64,000 nt of DNA from Gammaproteobacteria bacterium (GTDB lineage Bacteria > Pseudomonadota > Gammaproteobacteria > Pseudomonadales > Azotimanducaceae): NCBI GenBank assembly GCA_002690865.1, contig NZGG01000031.1, positions 62,001 to 126,000 on the forward strand. Direction: 5' to 3'. The notes beneath the pieces were generated by a model that did not search any database, was not told the DNA's origin, and saw nothing but the letters and a program-made list of their open reading frames with translations. Positions 27,899-35,771 of this stretch are shown in pieces (position 1 is the first letter of the stretch; every line of letters begins with the position of its first letter). The translations under genes were made by a program, and so were the position numbers.

Positions 27899-28573
27899 AT
27901 GCGTACTATCGCAAAGATGGCACGAAAATTATCTCCATTGAGTTTTTCTTACCCGCACCACCGCTGGGTTGCGGGCGTTATAGGATTGCTTATCATCATT
28001 GCGCTTCTAAATGAGTTCGTGAAACCACGTGTATTTCCTAAGCGATTCGGCGTGGTTATAGAAGAGAGTCTTTTTCGCAGCGGTCGAATCCATCATTCGC
28101 TTTTACCTAAAGTGCTTTCAGAAAACAAGATAGATACCATAGTTACATTAACGCACGAGGTTAGAACAAAAGAATATCAAGCCCGTGAGAGAACTATTGC
28201 GCGAGAAATGGGCGTGGATTTGGTTAGATTCCCGTTGGATGGGAACGGAACGGGAAATATAGCTAGTTATATAGGTGCCCTTAAATATGTCTACGACGAA
28301 TTGGGTAAAGATAGGCGAGTCTTGGTACATTGCGCAGCGGGAACTGAAAGGACTGGTGGTTTTATGTTTTTCTATCAGACCTTAGTTTTGAACCATAATG
28401 GAAAAGATGCTTATGACGAAATGCGCCAATATCAATTCGATCCTGAACGCAATCCCGATTTATTACCATATCTTGAAAATACACTTCCTGATGTTGTAGA
28501 GGCTTTGGGCGCTCACGGTATCAAAATTGGCACGCTGCCGAAAATAAGTAATTTGGCCGCAGTCTCTCTATAG
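27899..28573 (+). CDS. Membrane-anchored dual-specificity/tyrosine-type phosphatase
   Basis: A 224-residue protein with an N-terminal transmembrane anchor (about 27-45) and a cysteine phosphatase domain. The P-loop is HCAAGTERTGG, i.e. C-x5-R followed by T. A general-acid Asp is plausible in the RFPLDGNG segment. The ATG used here is 24 bases from the only good ribosome site (AGGAGA, 27870-27875). An in-frame ATT at 27881 sits at ideal spacing, so the true start may be six codons earlier. It is the last gene after the sigma-ChrR-DUF1295 run with a 54-base gap. Substrate: protein phosphate, phosphoinositide-like lipid or sugar phosphate are all possible. Confidence 0.8.
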   Translation: MRTIAKMARKLSPLSFSYPHHRWVAGVIGLLIIIALLNEFVKPRVFPKRFGVVIEESLFRSGRIHHSLLPKVLSENKIDTIVTLTHEVRTKEYQARERTIAREMGVDLVRFPLDGNGTGNIASYIGALKYVYDELGKDRRVLVHCAAGTERTGGFMFFYQTLVLNHNGKDAYDEMRQYQFDPERNPDLLPYLENTLPDVVEALGAHGIKIGTLPKISNLAAVSL

Positions 28574-29144
28574 ATAATTACTTCCGCCAGTTAGTAGCTG
28601 CGAGGCTTCGGCGCCTACGTATGATATTGCGCTTTTTGCCAAAGGATTCTTAGTACATCCGCCTCATTAATCCCCCTAAAATGACGGTACAGCAAATCAA
28701 AAACTCGAAATCAGAAGAGAGCAACGGGCAACTTAGTAGCGCCAATATCTGGGTAGTTATGCACAAATACTGGGAAACTGAGTTCGCCAGCTCGCATTGG
28801 TAAGAGATTGTTCCACAGATTGTTTTGAAGTCATAAGCTGAGCGCCTCTAAACCAATAGATAATCCTCATGCTTCGGAGAAGATAGCTTAATATTACTGA
28901 GATACTTGGGGGAACTAATTCAATGATAGGTATCAAGGTCAATGGCTTGAGGACGGTTGTTCAGCCGGCAGTGGGTTGGACTATAATTACTAGCGCGAGA
29001 GCTAAGATAACGCTAGTCGACGTTCACACATTTAGTTTTTTGAACTCTTCAGCTAAAGACTACTTGAAAACAACCTCTAAATCTTTTTAAGAATAGGAGG
29101 ACAGCTTTCTTCTTAATCTGGCATCATTACGTTGGGAGGAAATC
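28574..29144. other. Gene-poor interval upstream of the metallophosphoesterase
   Basis: About 570 bases hold no convincing gene. Visible items are a 55-codon reading frame at 28923-29090 preceded loosely by GGGGGA, a TATAAT at 28982-28987, and GGGAGGAA just before the 29145 ATG. I saw no tRNA or strong hairpin. In this densely packed window such a gap suggests decay, an insertion scar or an unrecognised RNA. Confidence 0.5.
28923..29090 (+). CDS. Possible small protein (55 aa), uncertain
   Basis: An ATG-TAA frame encoding 55 residues, starting MIGIKVNGLRTVVQP and ending KTTSKSF. GGGGGA lies about 10 bases before the ATG. It has no recognised domain and no membrane segment. Chance occurrence is quite possible, and the TATAAT at 28982 lies inside it. 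Confidence 0.15.
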   Translation: MIGIKVNGLRTVVQPAVGWTIITSARAKITLVDVHTFSFLNSSAKDYLKTTSKSF

Positions 29145-30134
29145 ATGTCCATAAAAACTAAATTTTTACTGCTGCTCGTGCTAGTTACTACATTATTCGG
29201 TTCTGTATACCAGTATATTACGGAGGGAAATATTGTTTCTGCTCCAGTCGCGGATGGAGATCGGGTGAGCTTTTTCGCGCTTGGTGATCAGGGTTCTGGC
29301 CGCTATAGACAACATGCTGTTGCCTGGTTTTTAGAGCGCGAGTGTCGAGCTGCTGGCGATATAAATTTTACATTACTGCTTGGAGATAATTTCTATAAAA
29401 AGGGTGTCAGTTCAGTCGATGATGTCCTTTTTGATGAGTATTTCGAGTCGATGTACGATGGGCCGTGTTTAATGGGCATGCCTTTTTATGCCATGCTGGG
29501 TAATCATGATTATATGGGTAATCCTCAAGCGCAGATCGATTATTCTGTGCAACAGAAAGGGACTGGACGTTGGATTATGCCAGGTACATCGTATCGGAAA
29601 GATTTTGGTACGGTGGGTGATAGCAGTTTATTACAGCTGTATGTTATTGATACTGCGTTGCCGCTTGATCCTCAGTTGTCAAAGATAAAGAATGCGGATA
29701 GGAATGCTGTTTGGACAGTAGTAGCTAGTCATAATACTGTACGCTCTTTTGATGCTGTCTATGGTGATGACCTAGAATTGTTAGAAAAAATGAAGGGGCT
29801 TGCTAATTTCGGAGTGGATCTTTATATCAGTGGTCATGCGCATACACTCCAATTAATCAGTGTAATCGGCGAACCCGTCTATGTGATATCTGGTGCGGGA
29901 GGAAAGCGACCTTATCCCCTTGTGGAAGAGACGACTACTATTTCCGTGGATCAAAGAACCTTAAAACAGAGGTTGTATGCACGTTCTGATCTTGGTTTTG
30001 CTAAACTCTCAGTAGATCCAGAGTTTATGGAAATTGCGTTTTTCCCTTTGAGCTTTGAAGGGACGAGCATTTTTAGAATTTCCCGAGAGTGTAAACAGGT
30101 TAAAGAAATTTCGGAATGTATTGCTCCTCTTTGA
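29145..30134 (+). CDS. Exported calcineurin-like metallophosphoesterase
   Basis: A 329-residue metallophosphoesterase resembling tartrate-resistant (purple) acid phosphatases. An N-terminal hydrophobic segment (about 6-22) serves as signal or anchor. Metal-site blocks are GDQG (47-50), GDNFY (80-84), GNHD (119-122), SHN (195-197) and GHAH (230-233). At the fourth block most relatives have GHH; here N197 replaces the second His. It hydrolyses a phosphomonoester or diester in the periplasm, perhaps for phosphate gain. GGGAGGAA precedes the ATG. It stands alone between two long gene-poor stretches. Confidence 0.85.
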   Translation: MSIKTKFLLLLVLVTTLFGSVYQYITEGNIVSAPVADGDRVSFFALGDQGSGRYRQHAVAWFLERECRAAGDINFTLLLGDNFYKKGVSSVDDVLFDEYFESMYDGPCLMGMPFYAMLGNHDYMGNPQAQIDYSVQQKGTGRWIMPGTSYRKDFGTVGDSSLLQLYVIDTALPLDPQLSKIKNADRNAVWTVVASHNTVRSFDAVYGDDLELLEKMKGLANFGVDLYISGHAHTLQLISVIGEPVYVISGAGGKRPYPLVEETTTISVDQRTLKQRLYARSDLGFAKLSVDPEFMEIAFFPLSFEGTSIFRISRECKQVKEISECIAPL

Positions 30135-30834
30135 ATTCCCTCTTTTACGAAGAGTTTAAGTCGTCACCAGGATGGTGAGTGTCTAGCCTAACCCATCTTG
30201 CTGATTCTACAGTAAGGGATTCGTTTTCTAATTCCTACCGTATGACGTTCGTAGGTGTTAGTGCGCTGATGAGGAAGATGGTACTAAGTTGTGTCCTAAT
30301 CAAGAGGCTCAGTGAATCACGAATAATTCCTGTCACGAAAATATTAATTAGATACTACAGTTCTGGGTAAAACACCTTTGACTGCAGAATAAATTTGATG
30401 GTTGCAAAGGGCAGGCAAGAGCATATTTTATGTTTTCACGATAGTATGTCTCTGCTCCTTTTATCATGTGTTCAATAGCATTTATTACCTGTGCAATTAG
30501 TTTCTTACCTTGCTTTAAGCGTATCCAAGGCTGATGGCGAGAAAAGTTCCAGTATAAAACCTGACGTTTTTCAACAAAATCACCTGAATTGACGGTTCTT
30601 TTTTTACGGTACTACCATGATCGGTAATTGTGGGTACTCCCAATAAGTTTTACTCCTGATTGTCTTTTTATAGTTGATCTAGTTATTATTTCATCATATA
30701 TATGAGCTGATTGTTTTGTTAATATTTTTTAAATTTTGCGAGTATCTATAAGTAGGTCCTAATCAACGGCAGAGCTGCACTTCTCAACTTTTACGCTGAT
30801 ACACTTGTCGGCAAAACTCTATGGAATTAAAACA
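30135..30834. other. Gene-poor interval downstream of the metallophosphoesterase
   Basis: About 700 bases without a supported gene. A weak hairpin (CTCTT/AAGAG, 30140-30154) follows the phosphoesterase stop and may end its transcript. On the minus strand 30348-30611 stays open for 88 codons without a start codon of its own at the upstream end, interrupted near an A7 run, and could be a gene remnant. The 3' part (30600-30740) is AT-rich. No RNA gene was recognised. Confidence 0.45.
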
Positions 30835-31806
30835 ATGAAAACTGAAATTACCGAACTTTTTGGAATAGAGCATCCAATTATTCAGGGGGGTATGCACTTT
30901 GTTGGTTTGGCTGAAATGGCTGCAGCAGTTTCTAATGCGGGAGGATTAGGGATTATAACCGGCTTAACCCAGGGTACGTCTGAAAAATTAGAGGCGGAAA
31001 TTAGGCGATGTCGAGCGATGACGGACAAACCTTTTGGTGTGAATATGACTTTTTTGCCTTCGCTTAATTCGCCGGATTATGCAGGGTTATTTAAGGTAAT
31101 CATCGATAATGGTATAAAAGTGGTGGAGACGGCGGGTAATAATCCCCAAAAATGGCTGCCAATGCTTAAGGAAGCAGATATTAAAGTAATACATAAATGC
31201 ACGTCGGTTCGTCATTCGCTTAAGGCCGAGGCTATTGGTTGTGATGCTGTATCTGTGGATGGATTTGAGTGCGGAGGCCATCCAGGAGAAGATGACATAC
31301 CTAATTTTATTCTTCTTCCCCGTGCTGCGGATGAGCTGACCATACCGTTTGTTGCTTCAGGTGGGATGGCAAATGCACGCAGTTTAGTCGCAGCCCTAGC
31401 TCTGGGAGCTGATGGTATCAATATGGGGACTCGATTTATTGCGACAAAGGAAGCCCCAGTTCATCAAAATGTGAAAGATTCTTTGGTAGCAGCCTCAGAG
31501 CTTGATACCCGTTTGATTATGCGTAATTTAAGGAACACAGAACGAGTACTTTCAAATGATGCGGTAGAGAAACTGATAGAGAAAGAAAAGAGGCTTGGAG
31601 TAAATCTTAAGTTTGAAGACATTATCGAGGAAGTGGCTGGCGTTTATCCTAAAGTGATGCAGGATGGGGAAATGGAGGCGGGTGCATGGTCTTGTGGTAT
31701 GGTCGCGGGCTTGATTAATGATATTCCTTCTGTAGCAGAGCTTATAGCGACCATCATGGATGAGGCAGAGGAAATAATTCAAGGTAGATTAAAAGCAGTG
31801 CTGTGA
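30835..31806 (+). CDS. Nitronate monooxygenase / 2-nitropropane-dioxygenase-like flavoprotein
   Basis: A 323-residue FMN TIM-barrel protein. The start ATG at 30835 gives the family's usual opening (TEITELFGIEHPIIQGGM). Blocks are MAAAVSNAGGLGIITGLTQGT, PFGVNMTFLPS, GFECGGHPGEDD with the His that normally acts as base, and GGMANARSLVAALALGADGINMGTRF, the FMN phosphate site. The family includes nitronate monooxygenases, FabK-like enoyl reductases and related oxidases. It is followed after 31 bases by a secreted protein of unknown role. Substrate unknown. Confidence 0.85.
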   Translation: MKTEITELFGIEHPIIQGGMHFVGLAEMAAAVSNAGGLGIITGLTQGTSEKLEAEIRRCRAMTDKPFGVNMTFLPSLNSPDYAGLFKVIIDNGIKVVETAGNNPQKWLPMLKEADIKVIHKCTSVRHSLKAEAIGCDAVSVDGFECGGHPGEDDIPNFILLPRAADELTIPFVASGGMANARSLVAALALGADGINMGTRFIATKEAPVHQNVKDSLVAASELDTRLIMRNLRNTERVLSNDAVEKLIEKEKRLGVNLKFEDIIEEVAGVYPKVMQDGEMEAGAWSCGMVAGLINDIPSVAELIATIMDEAEEIIQGRLKAVL

Positions 31807-31837
31807 CTATTGTTGATTCTATACCTGCGCTATTAAA

Positions 31838-32530
31838 ATGATGTTAACTCGAGTAATTGGATTGTGCATCGCTATTATTCCCATAATTGCAATTGGTTCT
31901 GACTACGATGAAATGTTACAGAACGCGCTTGCACAATTAAATAACGATTACTTAGAAAATTGGACGTTTAATGAAGAGCGTATTGTTGATGGGGTCGTCA
32001 CTGAGGCACAATATGACCCTAGGTTTAAAGATAAATGGCAATTGCAGTCTATACAAGGGAAGTCACCTACACCGGAAGAACGAAAAAAGTTTGTTCAGGG
32101 AAAAATCAAGGAGACAGGGGGCGATGTAGGCCAGGAGCAGCGCAGAGATCTGAAATCGTTAGTGACTCTAAAGTCGTTGGAGCTAATTGAAGAAAGTGAA
32201 GAGTATTGGTTGTTTGACTTTATCCCTGATGGAGAAGGGGAAAACAGGAAATTTATGGCCCTTTTACATGGCGAGTTAAAGATTAGTAAACAAAGTTTGA
32301 CCATTGACTATATAGATGTGCGCAATGAAACTATTATTAAGCCTCGCCTTGGCTTCCGTGTGGATGAGTTCTTCTCTAGAATTGAGTTCACGCGACTAAA
32401 AAATTCTGGTCCAGTAGTCCCATCCAGTATTGACTTTCGTATTAGAGCCAAAGCACTGGGTATGGTAAATATTGATGAAAAAATTGTTCTTACTTACAGA
32501 AATTACCAGAATGTTGAAGAGGCATACTAA
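31838..32530 (+). CDS. Secreted protein of unknown function
   Basis: A 230-residue protein with an N-terminal signal peptide (hydrophobic 4-19, likely cut before SDYDEML). The mature part is mixed alpha/beta with alternating hydrophobic and charged strands toward the C-terminus. I do not recognise the family; the layout of a curved beta sheet after a helical start recalls LolA-like or outer-membrane-lipid carriers, but no motif confirms it. It lies between the nitronate monooxygenase and the TfdA-type dioxygenase on the same strand with short gaps. Confidence 0.7.
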   Translation: MMLTRVIGLCIAIIPIIAIGSDYDEMLQNALAQLNNDYLENWTFNEERIVDGVVTEAQYDPRFKDKWQLQSIQGKSPTPEERKKFVQGKIKETGGDVGQEQRRDLKSLVTLKSLELIEESEEYWLFDFIPDGEGENRKFMALLHGELKISKQSLTIDYIDVRNETIIKPRLGFRVDEFFSRIEFTRLKNSGPVVPSSIDFRIRAKALGMVNIDEKIVLTYRNYQNVEEAY

Positions 32531-32579
32531 CCTTCGGATTGTCGTTTAAGCGGCTGTTCTCTGAGTGCAATGGGAAATG

Positions 32580-33545
32580 ATGGATATGCTAATAGCCCCT
32601 ATAGAAAACAAGGTGTTTGGTGCGATAGTAAAGGACGTTGAGCTCAGGAGTATCTCCGGTAGCGATTTTTTCAATATCAATGCAGCGTTGTTAGATTATG
32701 GGTTTTTGGTATTTCCGTCTCAATTTTTGACAAAAAACGAGAACGTCGCCCTGGGTGAGCGTTTTGGGGAGCTAGAATTCGCCGCTACCCCTTTTGCTAA
32801 TGCGGAGCGTGGGAATGAAGGTAATTACAATAAAATAATCGATCTTCAAAGTCAGCGTATGCGCGTTAATTTGGGTAATGAAGTGTGGCATACGGACTCG
32901 ACTTACAAGCCTGTAAGTAGCAAGTGTGCCTTATTATCTGCGGTAAAAGTTCCTGAAGAGGGTGGTGAAACCGAACTAGCCGACGCTCGAGCAGGGTACG
33001 CGGCCTTAAGTCAGGCTATGAGAGACTATATCAACACACTTAGTGCCTATCACTCCACCCAGTTTTCTCAGGCGAATGATCTGGGAGATTTTCCGATTCT
33101 TAACCAAGAAACAAATTTCCATGGCGAGGCTTATCTTCGACCCCTGGTCAAAACTCATCCAGAAACAGGCATCAGAAGTCTTTTTGTTGCTAGACATGCT
33201 TTTGGTATACCTGGTCTTTCTCGAGCAGAGAGCAGACGATTACTCAAAAAATTAATTGAAGTTGTTGTCTCTGATGCGTCGAGAGTTTATCGACACAGAT
33301 GGCAAGTTGGAGACACAATACTATGGGATAATCGATGTTTGCTACATCGAGCAATGCCATATGATTATAATAAGACGAGAGTTTTGTTGGGGACAAGAAT
33401 AGCGGGAAATCCTGAGTCCGAATTGGCCTACTACCCCTCCGATCCTGAGGCAGAAGCAGGAAGACAGGCATTAGCCTTTGAATTGGAGTTTTTAAGAGAA
33501 GAAGTCAGGAATCTTCGTTACGGGTCGACCACAGCTAATAGTTGA
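32580..33545 (+). CDS. TauD/TfdA-family Fe(II)/2-oxoglutarate dioxygenase
   Basis: A 2-oxoglutarate-dependent oxygenase of the TfdA type. Counted from a GTG at 32565, iron ligands are H109 and D111 in VWHTDSTY and H261 in DNRCLLHRA; Arg in TRVLLGTRIAG should hold 2-oxoglutarate. ATGs at 32577, 32580 and 32586 are possible; 32580 has GGGA about five bases before it. The family cleaves aryloxyacetates, taurine and sulfate esters by hydroxylation. The convergent gene abutting its stop is a sulfatase, so a sulfated or ether-linked substrate is conceivable, but only as inference. Confidence 0.88.
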   Translation: MDMLIAPIENKVFGAIVKDVELRSISGSDFFNINAALLDYGFLVFPSQFLTKNENVALGERFGELEFAATPFANAERGNEGNYNKIIDLQSQRMRVNLGNEVWHTDSTYKPVSSKCALLSAVKVPEEGGETELADARAGYAALSQAMRDYINTLSAYHSTQFSQANDLGDFPILNQETNFHGEAYLRPLVKTHPETGIRSLFVARHAFGIPGLSRAESRRLLKKLIEVVVSDASRVYRHRWQVGDTILWDNRCLLHRAMPYDYNKTRVLLGTRIAGNPESELAYYPSDPEAEAGRQALAFELEFLREEVRNLRYGSTTANS

Positions 33546-34952
33546 TCAACAGGTACTTACGTCCTTGTATCGCTCAGGATCGGCCCAACGCTGGCCAACG
33601 TCAAGGAACCCAAGAGGTCCTCGCTTCCCATATTCGAAAGGGTCTCCTGTTGCTTCCATCCAGCGGTGTAGTCGAACTTCCATCTCCTCTACTATGGGTT
33701 TTGCAGCATTGCTATGGGCAATATTATGCATCTCCAGTGGATCTTGTTCTCGATCAAATAGCCATGGTCCTTGTTCATGTTTGTGCCAGCGGGCGTAGGT
33801 ATATCTAGTAGTTCGAACGCCGCGCCAGTCTCCCATCCATGCGGGCCGTCTTGGCCATCCATTTGCCATATTCATGAGATAGACGGAATCATTTGCACCA
33901 GGAGTTAAAGAGGTCTCCATAGGAGCCTTTTCACCTCGCCAGACAGATGATATATCCCTGCCTTGGAGGCCTTCGGGTGCCGTTACACCACAGACACCAA
34001 GCAGACTTGGGACTATATCGATGGTTCCCATGTGGACGTTCGAACGTGAACCTACTGGCGTTTTGCCTGGCCAACGAATGAGGAATGGCACATGAGCAGA
34101 TTCGTCATATGGCGTTCCTTTCGATCCCCTCAGGGACCAATGCATATAGGCATCCATTGGTTTCCCATACCCGTGACTTGAGAGATGATCACCATGATCT
34201 GATGAGTAGCAGACAAGGGTGTCTTCTTCTAAATGCAGTTTTGCTAGAGCATCAAGAAGCCTTCCCATTTGGTCGTCAAGTCCTGAGCAGCAGCTATAAT
34301 AATCTGCAATTTCTTTCCTTGCGAAATCTGCCATTTGTTTGGGTACGTTGCCTGGTAGATCAATATCTGCGGGGTTATAACCACCATATTTTTTGGGATA
34401 GTTGGAATAGCCCCAGTGAGGGGGTCTCCATGATAAGAAAAGTGCGAAAGGGTCGCTCGGCCTTTCAGACTTGTGTTTTTGCATAAAGTTTATTGCTAGG
34501 TCTGTTTCGACGGCCGGTGTCCATCCTTCTCGTTTGGTTGGACCTACTTCATTTTCCCAATAGGATTGATCAAAGTAGTTCCCACCAATCCCTTCTACTG
34601 CAGCCATGTAATCATATCCATAGCGATTATCATCATCATAAGGGCCATGACCGAGATGCCAGATTCCAATATGTCCAGTATGATAGCCCGCATTGCTGAG
34701 TATCCCCGGTAGAGTCGGGATATTACGAAATGGCTCATACTCGTTGTCGATGACACCATTTTTGAAACCGTATCGTCCTGTCAGAAGTATTGCCCGAAAG
34801 GGAGAGCACAAGGGATGATTGGAAAACATGTTGTCGCAGACCATGCCCTGAGCTGCCATGCTATCTAAATTTGGTGTTTGGACTATCTTATTTCCATTGG
34901 CGCCAAGTGCGGTGTACCTCTGTTGATCAGAGAAGACAAAGAGTAGATTCAT
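33546..34952 (-). CDS. Type I sulfatase (formylglycine-dependent)
   Basis: A 468-residue alkaline-phosphatase-fold sulfatase. The formylglycine motif is C49-S-P-F-R53 in NHPLCSPFRAILLTG. Metal ligands appear at SDQQR near residue 9 and in CYSSDHGDHLSSHG. No signal peptide is visible, so it acts in the cytoplasm. The motif needs a formylglycine-generating enzyme, which is not in this window. The stop abuts the TfdA-type gene's stop with no base between. The substrate class (choline, carbohydrate or aryl sulfate) cannot be read here. Confidence 0.88.
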   Translation of the reverse strand: MNLLFVFSDQQRYTALGANGNKIVQTPNLDSMAAQGMVCDNMFSNHPLCSPFRAILLTGRYGFKNGVIDNEYEPFRNIPTLPGILSNAGYHTGHIGIWHLGHGPYDDDNRYGYDYMAAVEGIGGNYFDQSYWENEVGPTKREGWTPAVETDLAINFMQKHKSERPSDPFALFLSWRPPHWGYSNYPKKYGGYNPADIDLPGNVPKQMADFARKEIADYYSCCSGLDDQMGRLLDALAKLHLEEDTLVCYSSDHGDHLSSHGYGKPMDAYMHWSLRGSKGTPYDESAHVPFLIRWPGKTPVGSRSNVHMGTIDIVPSLLGVCGVTAPEGLQGRDISSVWRGEKAPMETSLTPGANDSVYLMNMANGWPRRPAWMGDWRGVRTTRYTYARWHKHEQGPWLFDREQDPLEMHNIAHSNAAKPIVEEMEVRLHRWMEATGDPFEYGKRGPLGFLDVGQRWADPERYKDVSTC

Positions 34953-35007
34953 TATTAGCTGTGCTCCCGAGCTATTTGTTGATTTTAACTAGGTATTTAC
35001 GAGTACC

Positions 35008-35643
35008 TTATGAATCGATTGCAAGTAACTTAAGAAAATCTTTTTTCTGTGCATCAGTCATTTCATCGAAGATTGGAACCAGCATTTCCGTAACTGGGAA
35101 ATCCGCAAATTCTGGAGAGGGCATTTGCATGGTGGCTGCGATATTATGTAGCCCATTGCCTTCCTCCGAACCAGACATCAATGGTCCACTTACAGTATCA
35201 GGCCACCACATCTCTGAAGGTTGTTTCTCAGAATAGGGGTTTGGGTGACCAACATGCTTTTCTATTGCTGTGCGCATGGCTTTTTCGCCCTCACCACGTT
35301 TCCGCCCGCCTTCAAGCCCGTAGAGCGCACCTGATTGATTACAGAGTGCAGCCCATCGAGCACGAATGTGAAATCCGGGGATAGCTAGTGCTTCTTCAGG
35401 CTCTCCATCGCCGCCTGTTATCCTGCCATTTTTAACCATGATAAAGTAACCAGCTTTTTCTCTTCCACCCTCCATAAGTCTTGCTGGTGGATGGGTATAA
35501 CATTCTGTGAATGCCCATTCGAAATCCTCCGGTAAATTAGCCGCTTTTAAAATTTTGACAGCGGCGGCAGCGCAGGCTTCGCCCCAAGCTTTTGAACCAA
35601 ATTCACCTTCTTTCTTCAAAGTAGACATCTCGATTATATACAT
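35008..35643 (-). CDS. Protein of unknown function (211 aa)
   Basis: I do not recognise this protein. It is soluble, without signal peptide, rich in Glu, Gly, Ala and Trp. A central stretch (ECYTHPPARLM, then GYFIMVKNGRITGGDG and YGLEGGRKRGEGEKAM) vaguely recalls small SCP2-like lipid-binding folds. GGGAAAG about 6 bases before the ATG at 35643 favours that start over 35628. It lies upstream of the sulfatase on the same strand (55-base gap) and divergent from the histidine kinase. Function unknown; a role beside the sulfatase is only suggested by position. Confidence 0.7.
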   Translation of the reverse strand: MYIIEMSTLKKEGEFGSKAWGEACAAAAVKILKAANLPEDFEWAFTECYTHPPARLMEGGREKAGYFIMVKNGRITGGDGEPEEALAIPGFHIRARWAALCNQSGALYGLEGGRKRGEGEKAMRTAIEKHVGHPNPYSEKQPSEMWWPDTVSGPLMSGSEEGNGLHNIAATMQMPSPEFADFPVTEMLVPIFDEMTDAQKKDFLKLLAIDS

Positions 35644-35771
35644 GCAAGCTTTCCCAATTGTTTTCGAGATAGGAACATAACACAGATTTTGCTACTCAGA
35701 AATTCCTTATGAATTAAGAGGCAATCATTTTTTTTTGCCATTGTCTTATCATCCAATTATTGTTAGCAGAT

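Noticed and set aside
28594-28622. GC-rich stem (AGGC/GCCT) after the phosphatase gene as terminator
   Set aside because: Only four paired bases and no T run.
30179-30370. 63-codon plus-strand frame after the phosphoesterase
   Set aside because: No ribosome site, no domain, atypical composition; likely chance.
30293-30766. Direct repeat GTCCTAATCAA at 30293-30303 and 30756-30766 as insertion-site duplication
   Set aside because: Eleven bases in ~700 is near chance, no transposase lies between, and it does not flank the phosphoesterase gene.
33542-35236. Several open frames on the plus strand opposite the sulfatase and 211-residue genes
   Set aside because: They mirror codons of well-supported minus-strand genes and have no ribosome sites or recognisable domains.
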